The translations under genes were made by a program, and so were the position numbers. The notes under the pieces were generated by a model that had not been told where the DNA came from, made no database searches, and worked only from the letters and a program-made list of their open reading frames with translations. Shown here in pieces: positions 7,583 to 16,255 of a stretch of DNA of 64,000 nucleotides (position 1 is the stretch's first letter; each line of letters begins with the position of its first letter). The DNA comes from Sphingobacterium nematocida. Its GTDB lineage: Bacteria; Bacteroidota; Bacteroidia; Sphingobacteriales; Sphingobacteriaceae. The stretch is taken from assembly GCF_900168125.1 (NCBI RefSeq), contig NZ_FUZF01000022.1:1-64000 (forward strand). Direction: 5' to 3'.

Positions 7583-10500
7583 ATGTTTAAAAAAGTCTCT
7601 AATTTACTGAGCGTAGTCCTGGCTGTAGGTAGCCTGTCTGCGGCTCATGCTCAACAGGAAACATTGCTGTTGCGTAACCCCAGCATTAGCAAGACACATG
7701 TCACATTTGTCTATGGTGGGGATATTTGGATTGCCGATAAAAGCGGGCAGAATCCACGTCGACTAACCACCAATCCTGGAGTCGAAATGAACCCCATGTT
7801 TTCTCCTGATGGTAAGCAAATTGCTTTTACAGGTAATTATGACGGAAATACAGATGTATATACTATTCCTGTAGAAGGTGGTGAGCCAAAGCGTATCACG
7901 TTTCACCCGACAGCGGATTTGGTGAGAGGATGGTTGAATAACAATGAAGTGTATTTCCAGACAACACGTGAGTTTCAGTACTCATTAGGATCTCGATTAT
8001 ACAAAACAGGAATTGCGGCGGAGAACTCTACGCCGTTGATGATGCCTGAAGCATATCAAGGAACACCGTCTGATGATGGTCGGTACTGGGCATATATCAA
8101 AAACGCTGATCCGACCGAGCGGGATCGTGTTGCTTTCAAACGTTATCGCGGAGGAGGCATGCCATCCATATGGCTCTTCGATACGAAAACTAAAAATACC
8201 GAAGTTATTCCTGGTGAAAATTGTAACGATGTGAGACCGATCTGGTTGGGTTCGAAAATTTACTTTTTATCCGATAGAGATAAGATTGTAAATATTTATA
8301 GCTACGATACTAAATCAAAAAAGGTAGAGAAGCTTACAAATTACACTGATTACGATGTTCGCACTCTGCAGGGAGTAGGCAATGAGCTAACATTCGAATA
8401 CGATGGAAGAGTGCATATTCTTGATTTAGGATCAAAGAAAGTAAATACTTTGAAGATTGCCGTAACAGCTGATCCTATGTTCAAGAGGTCAAAATACGTC
8501 GATCTAAGAGATGATATCCGCAACTTTGACATTTCTCCTACCGGACAGCGCGCCTTATTCGAAAGCCGTGGTGAAATCGTTTCAGTTCCCAAAGAAAAAG
8601 GCGATGCTAGAAATATTTCTAATTCCGCTGGAAGTCACGAAAGATTCCCTTCTTGGTCTCCAAATGGAAAATGGGTATCGTATCTTTCGGACAAAAATGG
8701 TAAGTATCAGCTTGTACTACGTGATCAGAAGGCTGTAGATGAGCCAACTTATATCAACTTAGGTGCTGGTTTATTCTTTTTTGAGCCAACATGGTCGCCC
8801 GATAGTAAAAAGTTGTTTTTCAATGATGCACATTTGAATTTGTATTACGTAGATATAGCGACTAAAAATGTGGTGTTGGTTGATTCTGATAAATTAGCTT
8901 CTATTACTGGCCGTACGCGTAATCATTTTGAACCATCTTGGTCATTTGATTCAAACTGGATATCTTACGTAAAGAGTCTTAATAACGGTGTGCGTGCTGT
9001 ATTTATGTATAATTTGACGACCAAACAGACACATCAAATTACAGACGGCATGAGTGCCGCTGCACAGCCTACCTTTAGCAAGGATGGAAAGTATCTTTTC
9101 TTTATCGCAAGTACAAACACAGGACTGACTAACTCAGGGCTGCACATGTCTGCGTACGAACGTAACCCACAGTATAACGTCTATGCTTTTATTCTGTCAA
9201 AAAAGACGCCTTCTCTATTCAAAAACGAAAGTGACGAAGAGACGATAAAAGAAGATAAAGTAGAAGAGCCTAAAAAAGAAGATAAGGTCGCTGACAAGAA
9301 AGATAAGAAAAAGTCAGAAGCCAAAGAAGAGTTAAAGCCGGCAGCGAAGCCTGTAGAGAAGAAATTGGAAGTAGATTTTGATGATATTAACAATCGTATC
9401 GTCGCTTTACCACTTCCGGCAAACTATTACAGACTGGATGGAAGTATCGAGAATACATTGACCTACCAGAGGGGCGGTACCATAGGGGCTTTCGATCTCA
9501 CAAAAATGGAGGATAAAACTCTTGTTGAGAATGCGCGCGCATTTCGTATCAGCGCAGACGGTAAAAAGATGATGTATATCAGCGGTAGAGATTATTTTAT
9601 CGTTGCAGCAGGGCAAAAGCCAGCTCCAGGTTCAGGAAAAGTTAATATAGACAACTTTAAATTCGAAGTGGACCCTGCGGCCGAATGGAAGCAAGTGTTC
9701 AATGAGGTTTGGGCGATGCAAAAGGAATTTTTCTATGTAGAGAATATGCATGGTGCAAACTGGGAGGCTGTAAAAGCGAAATATGAGAAATTTTTACCTT
9801 ATGTCAACCATCGTTCCGATTTAGGGTACCTATTGAATGAGATGATGGGCGAGTTGGTTGTAGGTCACGCCTACATCTACCCAGGTGATCAGCCATCATC
9901 GCCGTCAGTGAGTACGGGTGCGCTTGGGGCTGACTTAGAGCAGGTAGATGGGTATTATAAGATTAATAAAATATTTACACGATTAGACTGGAATCCTTCA
10001 TTTAAAGCGCCATTGGCAGAGCCAGGATTGAATGTTAAGGAAGGAAGTTATATCGTAGGTGTAGATGGTGTAAAGCTAACATCCGCTGTAAGTATATACA
10101 AGCTTTTGGAAAATCAAGTAGGAAAACAAGTTGTTTTGAAGATTAACACTAAGCCATCTTTTGAAGGCGCTAAAGAGGTGATCGTAAGACCTATTTCATT
10201 TGCCAATGAGATCGAATTGCGCCGTATGGACTGGGTTGAAGCTAATCGTAAGAAAGTGGACCAGTTAAGTAATGGGCAGATTGCTTATGTATATATGCCG
10301 AATACAGGACAGGAAGGTTATACCAATTTTAATAGGTATTACTTTTCACAGATGGACAAAAAAGCGCTTTTGCTGGACGAACGTAATAATGGAGGTGGTT
10401 CTGTTGCAGATTACGTAATTGATTTATTGTCTAGAGAGCTTATCGCTGGCTGGGGTATACGTGATGGAAGATCGTTTACAACACCTGGCAATGGTATCTA

Positions 10501-10879
10501 TGGACCCAAAGCAATGATTATTAACGAAAATGCAGGTTCAGGAGGCGATATGATGCCATATATGTTCCGCTTCAAAGGATTAGGTAAGCTTGTTGGGCGT
10601 ACTACAATGGGAATATTGGTTGGTATTTCAGGGTATCCACCACTATTGGATGGCGGTAGCATTACCTCTCCTAACTTTGGTGTGTATGATCTGAAGGGTA
10701 ACTATATTATCGAAAATGAAGGTGTCGCACCTGATATTTTTGTTGAGCAGATGCCAAAAGATCTGTTGGAGGGAAGAGATCCTCAATTGGAGAGAACGGT
10801 TAAGATTCTTTTAGATGAGATCAAGACTTATCCATATCAAGAAGTCAAAAAACCAGCGGATCCGAACCGTGTTAATTAA
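7583..10879 (+). CDS. Tricorn-like S41 family peptidase (secreted, with beta-propeller and PDZ domain)
   Basis: A 1098-residue protein. Start chosen at ATG 7583, which gives a good signal peptide (MFKKVSNLLSVVLAVGSLSA, cleavage after AHA). The in-frame TTG at 7553 falls within a probable -7 box, TATCTTTG (7548-7555). Residues ~30-550 contain repeated PD40-type blades (NPMFSPDGKQIAFTGNYDG, FPSWSPNGKWVSYLSD, EPTWSPDSKKLFF), i.e. a propeller. A Lys/Glu-rich linker at ~555-610 precedes the core domain. Catalytic-type residues are His762 (VVGHAYIYPGD) and Ser986 (NENAGSGGDMMP), with a PDZ-like stretch between. Tricorn proteases degrade peptides. An export signal in this one implies periplasmic action. 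A terminator follows 9 bases after the stop. Confidence 0.93.
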   Translation: MFKKVSNLLSVVLAVGSLSAAHAQQETLLLRNPSISKTHVTFVYGGDIWIADKSGQNPRRLTTNPGVEMNPMFSPDGKQIAFTGNYDGNTDVYTIPVEGGEPKRITFHPTADLVRGWLNNNEVYFQTTREFQYSLGSRLYKTGIAAENSTPLMMPEAYQGTPSDDGRYWAYIKNADPTERDRVAFKRYRGGGMPSIWLFDTKTKNTEVIPGENCNDVRPIWLGSKIYFLSDRDKIVNIYSYDTKSKKVEKLTNYTDYDVRTLQGVGNELTFEYDGRVHILDLGSKKVNTLKIAVTADPMFKRSKYVDLRDDIRNFDISPTGQRALFESRGEIVSVPKEKGDARNISNSAGSHERFPSWSPNGKWVSYLSDKNGKYQLVLRDQKAVDEPTYINLGAGLFFFEPTWSPDSKKLFFNDAHLNLYYVDIATKNVVLVDSDKLASITGRTRNHFEPSWSFDSNWISYVKSLNNGVRAVFMYNLTTKQTHQITDGMSAAAQPTFSKDGKYLFFIASTNTGLTNSGLHMSAYERNPQYNVYAFILSKKTPSLFKNESDEETIKEDKVEEPKKEDKVADKKDKKKSEAKEELKPAAKPVEKKLEVDFDDINNRIVALPLPANYYRLDGSIENTLTYQRGGTIGAFDLTKMEDKTLVENARAFRISADGKKMMYISGRDYFIVAAGQKPAPGSGKVNIDNFKFEVDPAAEWKQVFNEVWAMQKEFFYVENMHGANWEAVKAKYEKFLPYVNHRSDLGYLLNEMMGELVVGHAYIYPGDQPSSPSVSTGALGADLEQVDGYYKINKIFTRLDWNPSFKAPLAEPGLNVKEGSYIVGVDGVKLTSAVSIYKLLENQVGKQVVLKINTKPSFEGAKEVIVRPISFANEIELRRMDWVEANRKKVDQLSNGQIAYVYMPNTGQEGYTNFNRYYFSQMDKKALLLDERNNGGGSVADYVIDLLSRELIAGWGIRDGRSFTTPGNGIYGPKAMIINENAGSGGDMMPYMFRFKGLGKLVGRTTMGILVGISGYPPLLDGGSITSPNFGVYDLKGNYIIENEGVAPDIFVEQMPKDLLEGRDPQLERTVKILLDEIKTYPYQEVKKPADPNRVN

Positions 10880-10887
10880 AAGTATGT

Positions 10888-10910
10888 AAAGGGGGCCTAG
10901 CCCCCTTTTG
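10888..10910 (+). terminator. Rho-independent terminator after the tricorn-like gene
   Basis: AAAGGGGGC, loop CTA, GCCCCCTTTTG: a 9-bp perfect stem followed by T. Confidence 0.85.
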
Positions 10911-10939
10911 TTATTCTAAATAATAAGTAACTTTAGCGC

Positions 10940-11854
10940 ATGAATCAATATATTGGTAGACCCAATGGGCCATGGAGCTCGTTTGTGATTTTATTGGGGC
11001 TAACTCTTTCCTGTAGTATCGTGGTCCAGTTGTTGGTACTCATCCTTGGTGTCTTTTCGGGAGGGGGGATTGCCGAATTATTAGACAATGGCGGAGATTT
11101 GTCTTCTTTTTCCGATCGTCCGTTTTTTTTATACGCGTTATTAGTTTCTAGTTCTTTCGGAACCTTTTTACTACCAGCTCTTGTTCTGCAAAAGCTCGAG
11201 CCGTATTTTAATTATTTCCCTGGTGAGGATAAAAGAAGTTGGCTTTCCTATGCTATAGCGGCAGCATTATTATTTGCTTTTGGTCCGATTATGCAATTAA
11301 TTGGCGAAGCAAATATGACGATGACACTACCAGACAGTTGGAATAAAATAGAAGTCTGGATGCGAACACAAGAAGACAGCATGGCGGTATTGACAGAACG
11401 CATAGTTATGGTCGATAGATGGGAGCTCCTTCTTGCCAATATCATCGTCATGGCAATTATGCCGGCAATCGCCGAAGAATACTATTTCCGGGGATCTTTG
11501 ATGCACATGATCCAGCGGTTGACAAAAAATTATCACCTTACCGTATGGATTTCAGCTATTATTTTCAGCGCTATACATGTTCAGTTTTTTGGTTTTTTTC
11601 CCCGCATGATATTAGGTGTATTTTTTGGTTATATGTTTGTTTGGACGCAAAATATCTGGATTCCAATAGTAGCACATTTTGTTAATAATGCGACTGTAGC
11701 GGTATTAGCCTTTGTTTATACACGACAAGGGAAGACGTATGCCGATCTACAAACATATGAGAGCTATTCAATATTTGTGTATATTGGCAGCTTTATGCTA
11801 ACAATATTGTTGGGAATGTGGTTTTATAAAATTTCAAAAAGTAAACAAGGATAA
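10940..11854 (+). CDS. CPBP family intramembrane metalloprotease (CAAX protease/Abi)
   Basis: A 304-residue integral membrane protein with about seven to eight hydrophobic segments. The CPBP motifs are present: AEEYYFRG (Glu-Glu-x3-Arg) at about residue 179, an His in SAIHVQFFGFFPR near 210, and HFVNN near 245. These form the active site of the Rce1-like glutamic intramembrane proteases. Bacterial substrates are mostly unknown. The box TAACTTTA (10928-10935) ends four bases before the ATG, suggesting a leaderless transcript. The stop overlaps the start of the next gene by one base, and the CPBP-DUF2007-CdsA order indicates one operon. Confidence 0.9.
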   Translation: MNQYIGRPNGPWSSFVILLGLTLSCSIVVQLLVLILGVFSGGGIAELLDNGGDLSSFSDRPFFLYALLVSSSFGTFLLPALVLQKLEPYFNYFPGEDKRSWLSYAIAAALLFAFGPIMQLIGEANMTMTLPDSWNKIEVWMRTQEDSMAVLTERIVMVDRWELLLANIIVMAIMPAIAEEYYFRGSLMHMIQRLTKNYHLTVWISAIIFSAIHVQFFGFFPRMILGVFFGYMFVWTQNIWIPIVAHFVNNATVAVLAFVYTRQGKTYADLQTYESYSIFVYIGSFMLTILLGMWFYKISKSKQG

Positions 11855-12084
11855 TGGAGAAGGGTTGGAAAAAGATAACGGTATACAATAGTGCGATCGA
11901 AGCCGAGATCGTGAAGCAGATGCTTGAGGAAAATGATATTCCTTCGGTCACGATGAATAAGCAAGACTCTTCTTATTTGTTTGGTAAGATAGAATTGTAT
12001 GTTCATGAAGACTTGGAGGAGCAAGCATTGAGATTAATCGAAGCGGGAGAAGGTAATAATACAAAGATAGAGGATGTTAACTAG
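11854..12084 (+). CDS. DUF2007 family small protein (putative signal-transducing)
   Basis: A 76-residue protein matching the DUF2007 pattern: an N-terminal beta-alpha unit WKKITVYNSAIEAEIVKQML, then ENDIPSVTMNKQDSSY and a C-terminal LYVHEDLEEQALRLI helix. The fold is small, ACT- or PII-like, with no catalytic residues. It overlaps the CPBP gene by one base and the cdsA gene by 11 bases, so all three are translationally coupled. Function is unknown; a regulatory role for membrane-lipid synthesis would fit the neighbourhood but is inference. Confidence 0.85.
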   Translation: MEKGWKKITVYNSAIEAEIVKQMLEENDIPSVTMNKQDSSYLFGKIELYVHEDLEEQALRLIEAGEGNNTKIEDVN

Positions 12085-12874
12085 AGCTATTACAGGTTTC
12101 TTTTTTATAGCAGTATTGATTGGAGCCCATTTACTAGGGCAAGCTGTTTTTGTATGTTTTTTTTCCTCGATCGGGCTCTGGTGTCTGTATGAATTTTATG
12201 GCATAGTCCGTAAAGAAGAAATAAAACCAATGCTGGTTCTAGGGCTTCTCGCTATGACCATGCTAGCGGTGCTTATAGGTTTGCATTGTGTTGGTTTTAT
12301 TCCTTTTATCAAAGTTTGGTTATTTATACCGTTTTTCTCTGTATTGTTTATCTACGCCTTGTTTCAAAAGCGTACATTCCCGTTTAATGATATTGGATAT
12401 ACCTTGCTGGGGATTGTTTATGCAGGGATTCCATTTTTGTTTTTTGTAGCGTTAGGTTTTGTGAAAGGAACTTTCAATTATTATATCCCTTTAGGATTTT
12501 TATTGATCCTATGGTCTAACGATACCGGAGCATACCTTGCTGGCAGAAGTTTTGGAAAACGTAAATTGTTTGAACGGATATCTCCCAACAAGACTTGGGA
12601 GGGGTTTATCGGTGGAGTTGTATTTGCGATGGCGATAGCCTTTAATCTAGAGCAATATTTTGGGTCTTTAGCCAAATGGGAATGGGCGTCTATGGCATTG
12701 ATTATAGGGATATTTGGGACATTAGGTGATTTGGTGGAGTCTATGTTAAAACGTAGTCTAGGTGTAAAGGATTCTGGTAATATCTTGCCTGGACATGGGG
12801 GGCTTTTAGATCGATTCGATGGTCTATTGATGGCTGCTCCTTTAGTGTTTTTGTTTTTGTTAATGATACAATAG
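12074..12874 (+). CDS. cdsA: Phosphatidate cytidylyltransferase
   Basis: A 266-residue inner-membrane enzyme making CDP-diacylglycerol from phosphatidate and CTP, the branch point of phospholipid synthesis. Several transmembrane spans are obvious. The C-terminal signature is intact: SNDTGAYLAGRSFGKRKLF at about residues 148-166, SPNKTWEGFIGG near 170, and GDLVESMLKRSLGVKDSG followed by LPGHGGLLDRFDG near 218-250. Length fits the family. It overlaps the DUF2007 gene by 11 bases. Family-A repeat copy 1 begins two bases after the stop codon. Confidence 0.95.
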   Translation: MLTRAITGFFFIAVLIGAHLLGQAVFVCFFSSIGLWCLYEFYGIVRKEEIKPMLVLGLLAMTMLAVLIGLHCVGFIPFIKVWLFIPFFSVLFIYALFQKRTFPFNDIGYTLLGIVYAGIPFLFFVALGFVKGTFNYYIPLGFLLILWSNDTGAYLAGRSFGKRKLFERISPNKTWEGFIGGVVFAMAIAFNLEQYFGSLAKWEWASMALIIGIFGTLGDLVESMLKRSLGVKDSGNILPGHGGLLDRFDGLLMAAPLVFLFLLMIQ

Positions 12875-12875
12875 T

Positions 12876-13030
12876 TATGAAATATCCATGTAGCAGAACT
12901 GCACGAAAACGTGCATAATATACTTTGGATATTCCATGCCGACTCATCGGCACAAGATAATGACCATTAAAAGTAAAACCGATCCGCCAGCTGGCGGATC
13001 ATCGAAGATAATTATTTACATATGAATATT
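12876..13030 (+). repeat. Dispersed palindromic repeat, family A, copy 1
   Basis: 155 bases bounded by TATGAAATAT (12876-12885) and TATGAATATT (13021-13030). It contains three hairpins: GCACGAAAACGTGC (12901-12914), GCCGACTCATCGGC (12938-12951) and the perfect 20-bp palindrome GATCCGCCAGCTGGCGGATC (12981-13000). Most of it matches the reverse complement of 17299-17498, with identical stretches around both shared palindromes. Copy 1 lacks about 45 bases that copy 2 has in its left part. The right end supplies the start codon of the DUF2461 gene. The layout, paired palindromes in an intergenic space, resembles REP/BIME or small MITE elements. Confidence 0.8.
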
Positions 13031-13690
13031 TCCGCAGCAACAATAGATTTTCTTTCGGGACTTAAAGCAAATAATTCAAGAGAGTGGTTTCAGGAACATA
13101 AAGATCATTACGATGAGGCTTTGCAGAATGTAAAGTTATTCATCGAAGCAATGATTGCCGAGTTGTCTAAGTTCGATCCATTGATAAATACGGATATCAA
13201 AGCCGCTAAATGTATGTTTAGGATTTATAGAGATGTACGTTTTTCTAAAGATAAATCTCCTTATAAGTCTTGGCTTGCAGCCGGTATCTCTATAGATGGC
13301 AGGAAGCTTGAGGGGCCGGAGTACTATATTCATATTGAGCCTCAGAATTCGTTTATAGCTGCGGGATATTGGCGCCCTAAGAAGGAACATCTTGATGCGA
13401 TTCGGCAAGAGATTGATTATAATTATAAAGCGCTAGAAGTAGCCTTGAAAAATGGCGAATGGCAGCTTTCTGATCTTTCTCAAGAAGACAAGTTAAGTAG
13501 GCCTCCTGCAGGATACACCGCAGATGATCCGAATATCGAAATTCTCAAGTTGAAGAGTTTTATCATTCATCAGCCGCTCACTGACGTCGAGCTAATAAGT
13601 CCGGATGCGTTACAAAATGTCATAGCTGTTTGCAAAAGGATTTATCCACTTAAAAAATTTATTCAAGAGGCGATTGATATTGAGCCTTAA
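13022..13690 (+). CDS. DUF2461 domain-containing protein
   Basis: A 222-residue protein of the DUF2461/TIGR02453 family. Recognisable stretches are FLSGLKANNSREWFQEHK, FRIYRDVRFSKDKSPYK, the YYIHIEPQNSFIAAGYWRP segment, and a C-terminal LKSFIIHQPL. Function is unknown; members are found in bacteria and some eukaryotes. The ATG at 13022 lies inside the terminal TATGAATATT of a family-A repeat, so the repeat end encodes its first residues. It converges on anmK, with a 4-base overlap of the coding ends and no room for a separate terminator. Confidence 0.85.
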   Translation: MNISAATIDFLSGLKANNSREWFQEHKDHYDEALQNVKLFIEAMIAELSKFDPLINTDIKAAKCMFRIYRDVRFSKDKSPYKSWLAAGISIDGRKLEGPEYYIHIEPQNSFIAAGYWRPKKEHLDAIRQEIDYNYKALEVALKNGEWQLSDLSQEDKLSRPPAGYTADDPNIEILKLKSFIIHQPLTDVELISPDALQNVIAVCKRIYPLKKFIQEAIDIEP

Positions 13691-14883
13691 TAAGGGAAAC
13701 TAACTTTGCCCATGCATACTGCCGGAGAATCTTTTAATCCGGAAACATGATCTGGATTCCCAGCAACGGCTTCATTCGCCAAGAGGGCAAAAAGACAGGC
13801 CTCTTTAGCATCTGGGTTCATTTCTATTTCGTCAATTGAAGCTACTTTTACATCGGGTAATTCAGCGCTGATATTTTGCATCAATAGAGGGTTGTGTATA
13901 CCACCACCGCTTACATATACAGCGATATTTTCTAGTCCCGCTGTGACTTTTCTGATGCCTTGCACAATAGCTTTGGCCGAGAACATATTGAGCGTAGCCA
14001 TGATGTCTTCGTGAGACAGTTTATCTACGTTTGCCTCCTCCAGTTTCTTTTGGAGATAGCTAAGGTTGAAGAGTTCGGGGCCTGTCGTCTTTGGAAAGGC
14101 TAAATCTAAGAAGTCTTCCTGTAATAGATGAAAAAGCAATCTGTCATTGATCTTTCCCGATAGCGCTTTTTCGGCGTTTACATCCATTTCCAGATCGAAG
14201 TGCTCAAACATGTATTGATTCATCATTGTATTGCCGGGGCCAAGATCGGTTGCAAATCCTTGGAGCGCGGAGTTCTGATTGGGAAGAAACGTAAAGTTCG
14301 AAATACCACCGATATTGAGCAGTATTCGAGTTTCGTTCATGTCTGTGAATAATAGGAAATCACCATAGGCTGCTAAAGGTGCCCCTTCTCCTCCTGCAGC
14401 AATATGTTTTTGTCGAAAGTCTGATAGCGTAATGATTTTAGTGTGCACAGCGATGTGGTCACCATCTCCGATCTGAAGTGTGCTATTTGGGAGATTATAG
14501 TCTTTCGTAAGTATCTGGGGTGCATGGTATACCGTTTGTCCGTGACTGGCTATGAGATCCACATCCAATGGATTGACCCCCCATTTGGCTAAAGCCTGGT
14601 TGACAAGGTTGGAATGTGTGATTGCTACATAGGGGTTGATGCCGCAGAGATCTTGTTGGTTTATTGCAGTCTTTGCAAAGATCTTTCGGATATATGTTCT
14701 GAATTGCTCTTCGTAGGGCAATGTCTCGAAATGGAGGATATTCAGTTTGGTATCAACACCACTCCCTTGGATATGACAAAGGGCAATATCGAGGCCATCT
14801 AAAGAGGTTCCAGACATAAGACCGACTATTAAACGACTGTCTTTTCGACTTATTTCGTAAAGCTTTGCAATTTGACTGTTCAT
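13687..14883 (-). CDS. anmK: Anhydro-N-acetylmuramic acid kinase
   Basis: A 398-residue kinase that converts 1,6-anhydro-MurNAc to MurNAc-6-phosphate during peptidoglycan recycling. Family motifs: GLMSGTSLDGLDIALC near residue 21, IASHGQTVYHAP near 112, QIGDGDHIAVHT, NIGGISNFTFLP near 190, DLGPGNTMMNQYM near 214, and VYVSGGGIHNPLL near 325. It is slightly longer than the E. coli protein (~370) because of an N-terminal extension of about 15 residues. A box TATTTTTA lies four bases before the ATG on the minus strand, so the mRNA may be almost leaderless. Divergent from gcvH. Confidence 0.95.
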   Translation of the reverse strand: MNSQIAKLYEISRKDSRLIVGLMSGTSLDGLDIALCHIQGSGVDTKLNILHFETLPYEEQFRTYIRKIFAKTAINQQDLCGINPYVAITHSNLVNQALAKWGVNPLDVDLIASHGQTVYHAPQILTKDYNLPNSTLQIGDGDHIAVHTKIITLSDFRQKHIAAGGEGAPLAAYGDFLLFTDMNETRILLNIGGISNFTFLPNQNSALQGFATDLGPGNTMMNQYMFEHFDLEMDVNAEKALSGKINDRLLFHLLQEDFLDLAFPKTTGPELFNLSYLQKKLEEANVDKLSHEDIMATLNMFSAKAIVQGIRKVTAGLENIAVYVSGGGIHNPLLMQNISAELPDVKVASIDEIEMNPDAKEACLFALLANEAVAGNPDHVSGLKDSPAVCMGKVSFPY

Positions 14884-14908
14884 ATTCTAAAAATACACAT
14901 ATTCGCTT

Positions 14909-14939
14909 TTGGTAATGTCAAATGTTAATGATATTTTTG
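14909..14939 (+). promoter_or_regulatory. Bacteroidota-type promoter for gcvH
   Basis: TTG at 14909-14911, a spacer of 20, then TATTTTTG at 14932-14939. This fits the TTG / TAnnTTTG form used by the primary sigma factor of Bacteroidota. A spurious TTG start for the downstream frame coincides with the -33 element. Confidence 0.65.
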
Positions 14940-14956
14940 AAAAAAAAGAAGAAAAA

Positions 14957-15337
14957 ATGAATTTTCCAGCAGAATTGAAATACACAAAGGATCATGAATG
15001 GATTCGTGTAGAAGGCGATGAAGCCGTAATCGGTATTACTGACTTTGCTCAACGCGAGTTAGGTGATATTGTTTTTGTTGATATTAACACTGTAGGAGAA
15101 GAGGTAGCTGCAAATGATGTATTTGGTACTATCGAAGCAGTAAAGACTGTGTCTGACTTGTTCATGCCTATCAACTCAACGGTTTTGGCAGTGAATGATG
15201 CAATCGATGCTTCTCCAGAATTAGTAAACTCTGATCCATATGGTGAAGGCTGGATCATCCGTGTAAAATTAACTAACCCAGCTGATGTAGATGCGTTGTT
15301 GACAGCAGATGCTTATAAATCTGAAATTAACGCTTAG
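14957..15337 (+). CDS. gcvH: Glycine cleavage system H protein
   Basis: A 126-residue lipoyl carrier that shuttles the aminomethyl group between the P, T and L proteins of the glycine cleavage system. Start chosen at ATG 14957 ([16 protein letters not shown]), because the longer reading from 14909 begins in the -33 promoter element. The lipoylation site is Lys63 in [12 protein letters not shown], preceded by [15 protein letters not shown]. The C-terminus has [10 protein letters not shown], standard for the family. The leader is very A-rich with no Shine-Dalgarno sequence. P, T and L protein genes are not in the window. A strong bidirectional terminator follows. Confidence 0.96.
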   Translation: MNFPAELKYTKDHEWIRVEGDEAVIGITDFAQRELGDIVFVDINTVGEEVAANDVFGTIEAVKTVSDLFMPINSTVLAVNDAIDASPELVNSDPYGEGWIIRVKLTNPADVDALLTADAYKSEINA

Positions 15338-15360
15338 TCTATAACGTTGGCTATTAGAAT

Positions 15361-15399
15361 AACAGAAAAGTCCCTCCATTTAGGAGGGACTTTTCTGTT
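15361..15399. terminator. Bidirectional terminator between gcvH and a convergent gene
   Basis: A perfect 17-bp inverted repeat: 15361-15377 (with AAAAGTCCCTCC) and 15383-15399, loop ATTTA. The A-run and T-run let it act on both strands. The right arm reaches the stop codon of the minus-strand gene at 15398. Confidence 0.9.
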
Positions 15400-16153
15400 A
15401 TTTTATTTCTTTTAATTCTATGCTAGAAGAAATCTTATTTCCCTGCACTTCAATAACTGTATTGACCACAGAGTGTGTGGTAAAAAACGTATTGGGGTCT
15501 AGGATATAATAACCGGTAGATGTACCAATATTAGTGCCCGCATTGTCTGTATAAGTACCCGTTATATTAATCTTATAGCCCTCAGCCGTTTTCCCTGCGA
15601 AGGTATTTACATTCTTTCCTTTGGCACCTAGCTGTGCCAAGCTGAGCTCATTTTCCCAAGAATCTCCGATAGATAATGGTTTGTCTGGAAAAGCAACCGA
15701 CATTCCTTGGATACTAGATCGGTCAAAGGCTTCTGCTGGAACGTTTGGAAAGTCCATTGCTAAAACTTTGGCATTTTTATCCATCGTGATACTAAGTGTA
15801 TTCTCTAATAGAGGTTTCATCTGTGTAGCCATCATTTCTTCCATTTGATTGGAAGGCTCTTTGGACGAATCATACGAAATAGTAACTATCCCGGCATTAA
15901 TATCTGTTTTGACTTGAGTATATTTTGCCTCGTACTTAGCCGATGATTCTGTAACTTCTGTTGCAGTCATATTCATGCGCATGGTCATATCCATGATCAT
16001 GTTTTGAGCCCCCTCTATATCTGATTTCATTATCATTTCGATTGGGATGACCTTACCTTTTTCTGGATTCAACTTGAAGGTGATTTTCTCTTGTGCCTGC
16101 GTACTTATTACGATTGTCGAGGCAACGAATAATGTGGTGAAAAGTCTTTTCAT
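15398..16153 (-). CDS. Secreted hypothetical protein (resembles DUF6263)
   Basis: A 251-residue protein with a signal peptide (MKRLFTTLFVASTIVISTQA, cleavage before QEK). The mature part is predicted to be mostly beta strand, with many alternating hydrophobic residues, and contains a KPLSIGDSWENELSL stretch. That stretch resembles the DUF6263 group of Bacteroidota periplasmic or outer-surface proteins. There are no catalytic motifs or membrane anchor. It stands alone on the minus strand, with terminators on both sides. Function unknown. Confidence 0.75.
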   Translation of the reverse strand: MKRLFTTLFVASTIVISTQAQEKITFKLNPEKGKVIPIEMIMKSDIEGAQNMIMDMTMRMNMTATEVTESSAKYEAKYTQVKTDINAGIVTISYDSSKEPSNQMEEMMATQMKPLLENTLSITMDKNAKVLAMDFPNVPAEAFDRSSIQGMSVAFPDKPLSIGDSWENELSLAQLGAKGKNVNTFAGKTAEGYKINITGTYTDNAGTNIGTSTGYYILDPNTFFTTHSVVNTVIEVQGNKISSSIELKEIK

Positions 16154-16210
16154 ATGGATATAATATATGGTGAAAATAGGTTTTTTTTATGAATTATTAT
16201 AGTCACAAAA

Positions 16211-16234
16211 AAAGGAGCCCTTTAGGACTCCTTT
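16211..16234 (-). terminator. Terminator downstream of pdhB
   Basis: AAAGGAGCCC / GGACTCCTTT stem with one mismatch and loop TTTA. On the minus strand it is followed by a T-run (complement of the A7 at 16207-16213). Confidence 0.75.
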
Positions 16235-16255
16235 GACTTGTATCTTATGTACAAA

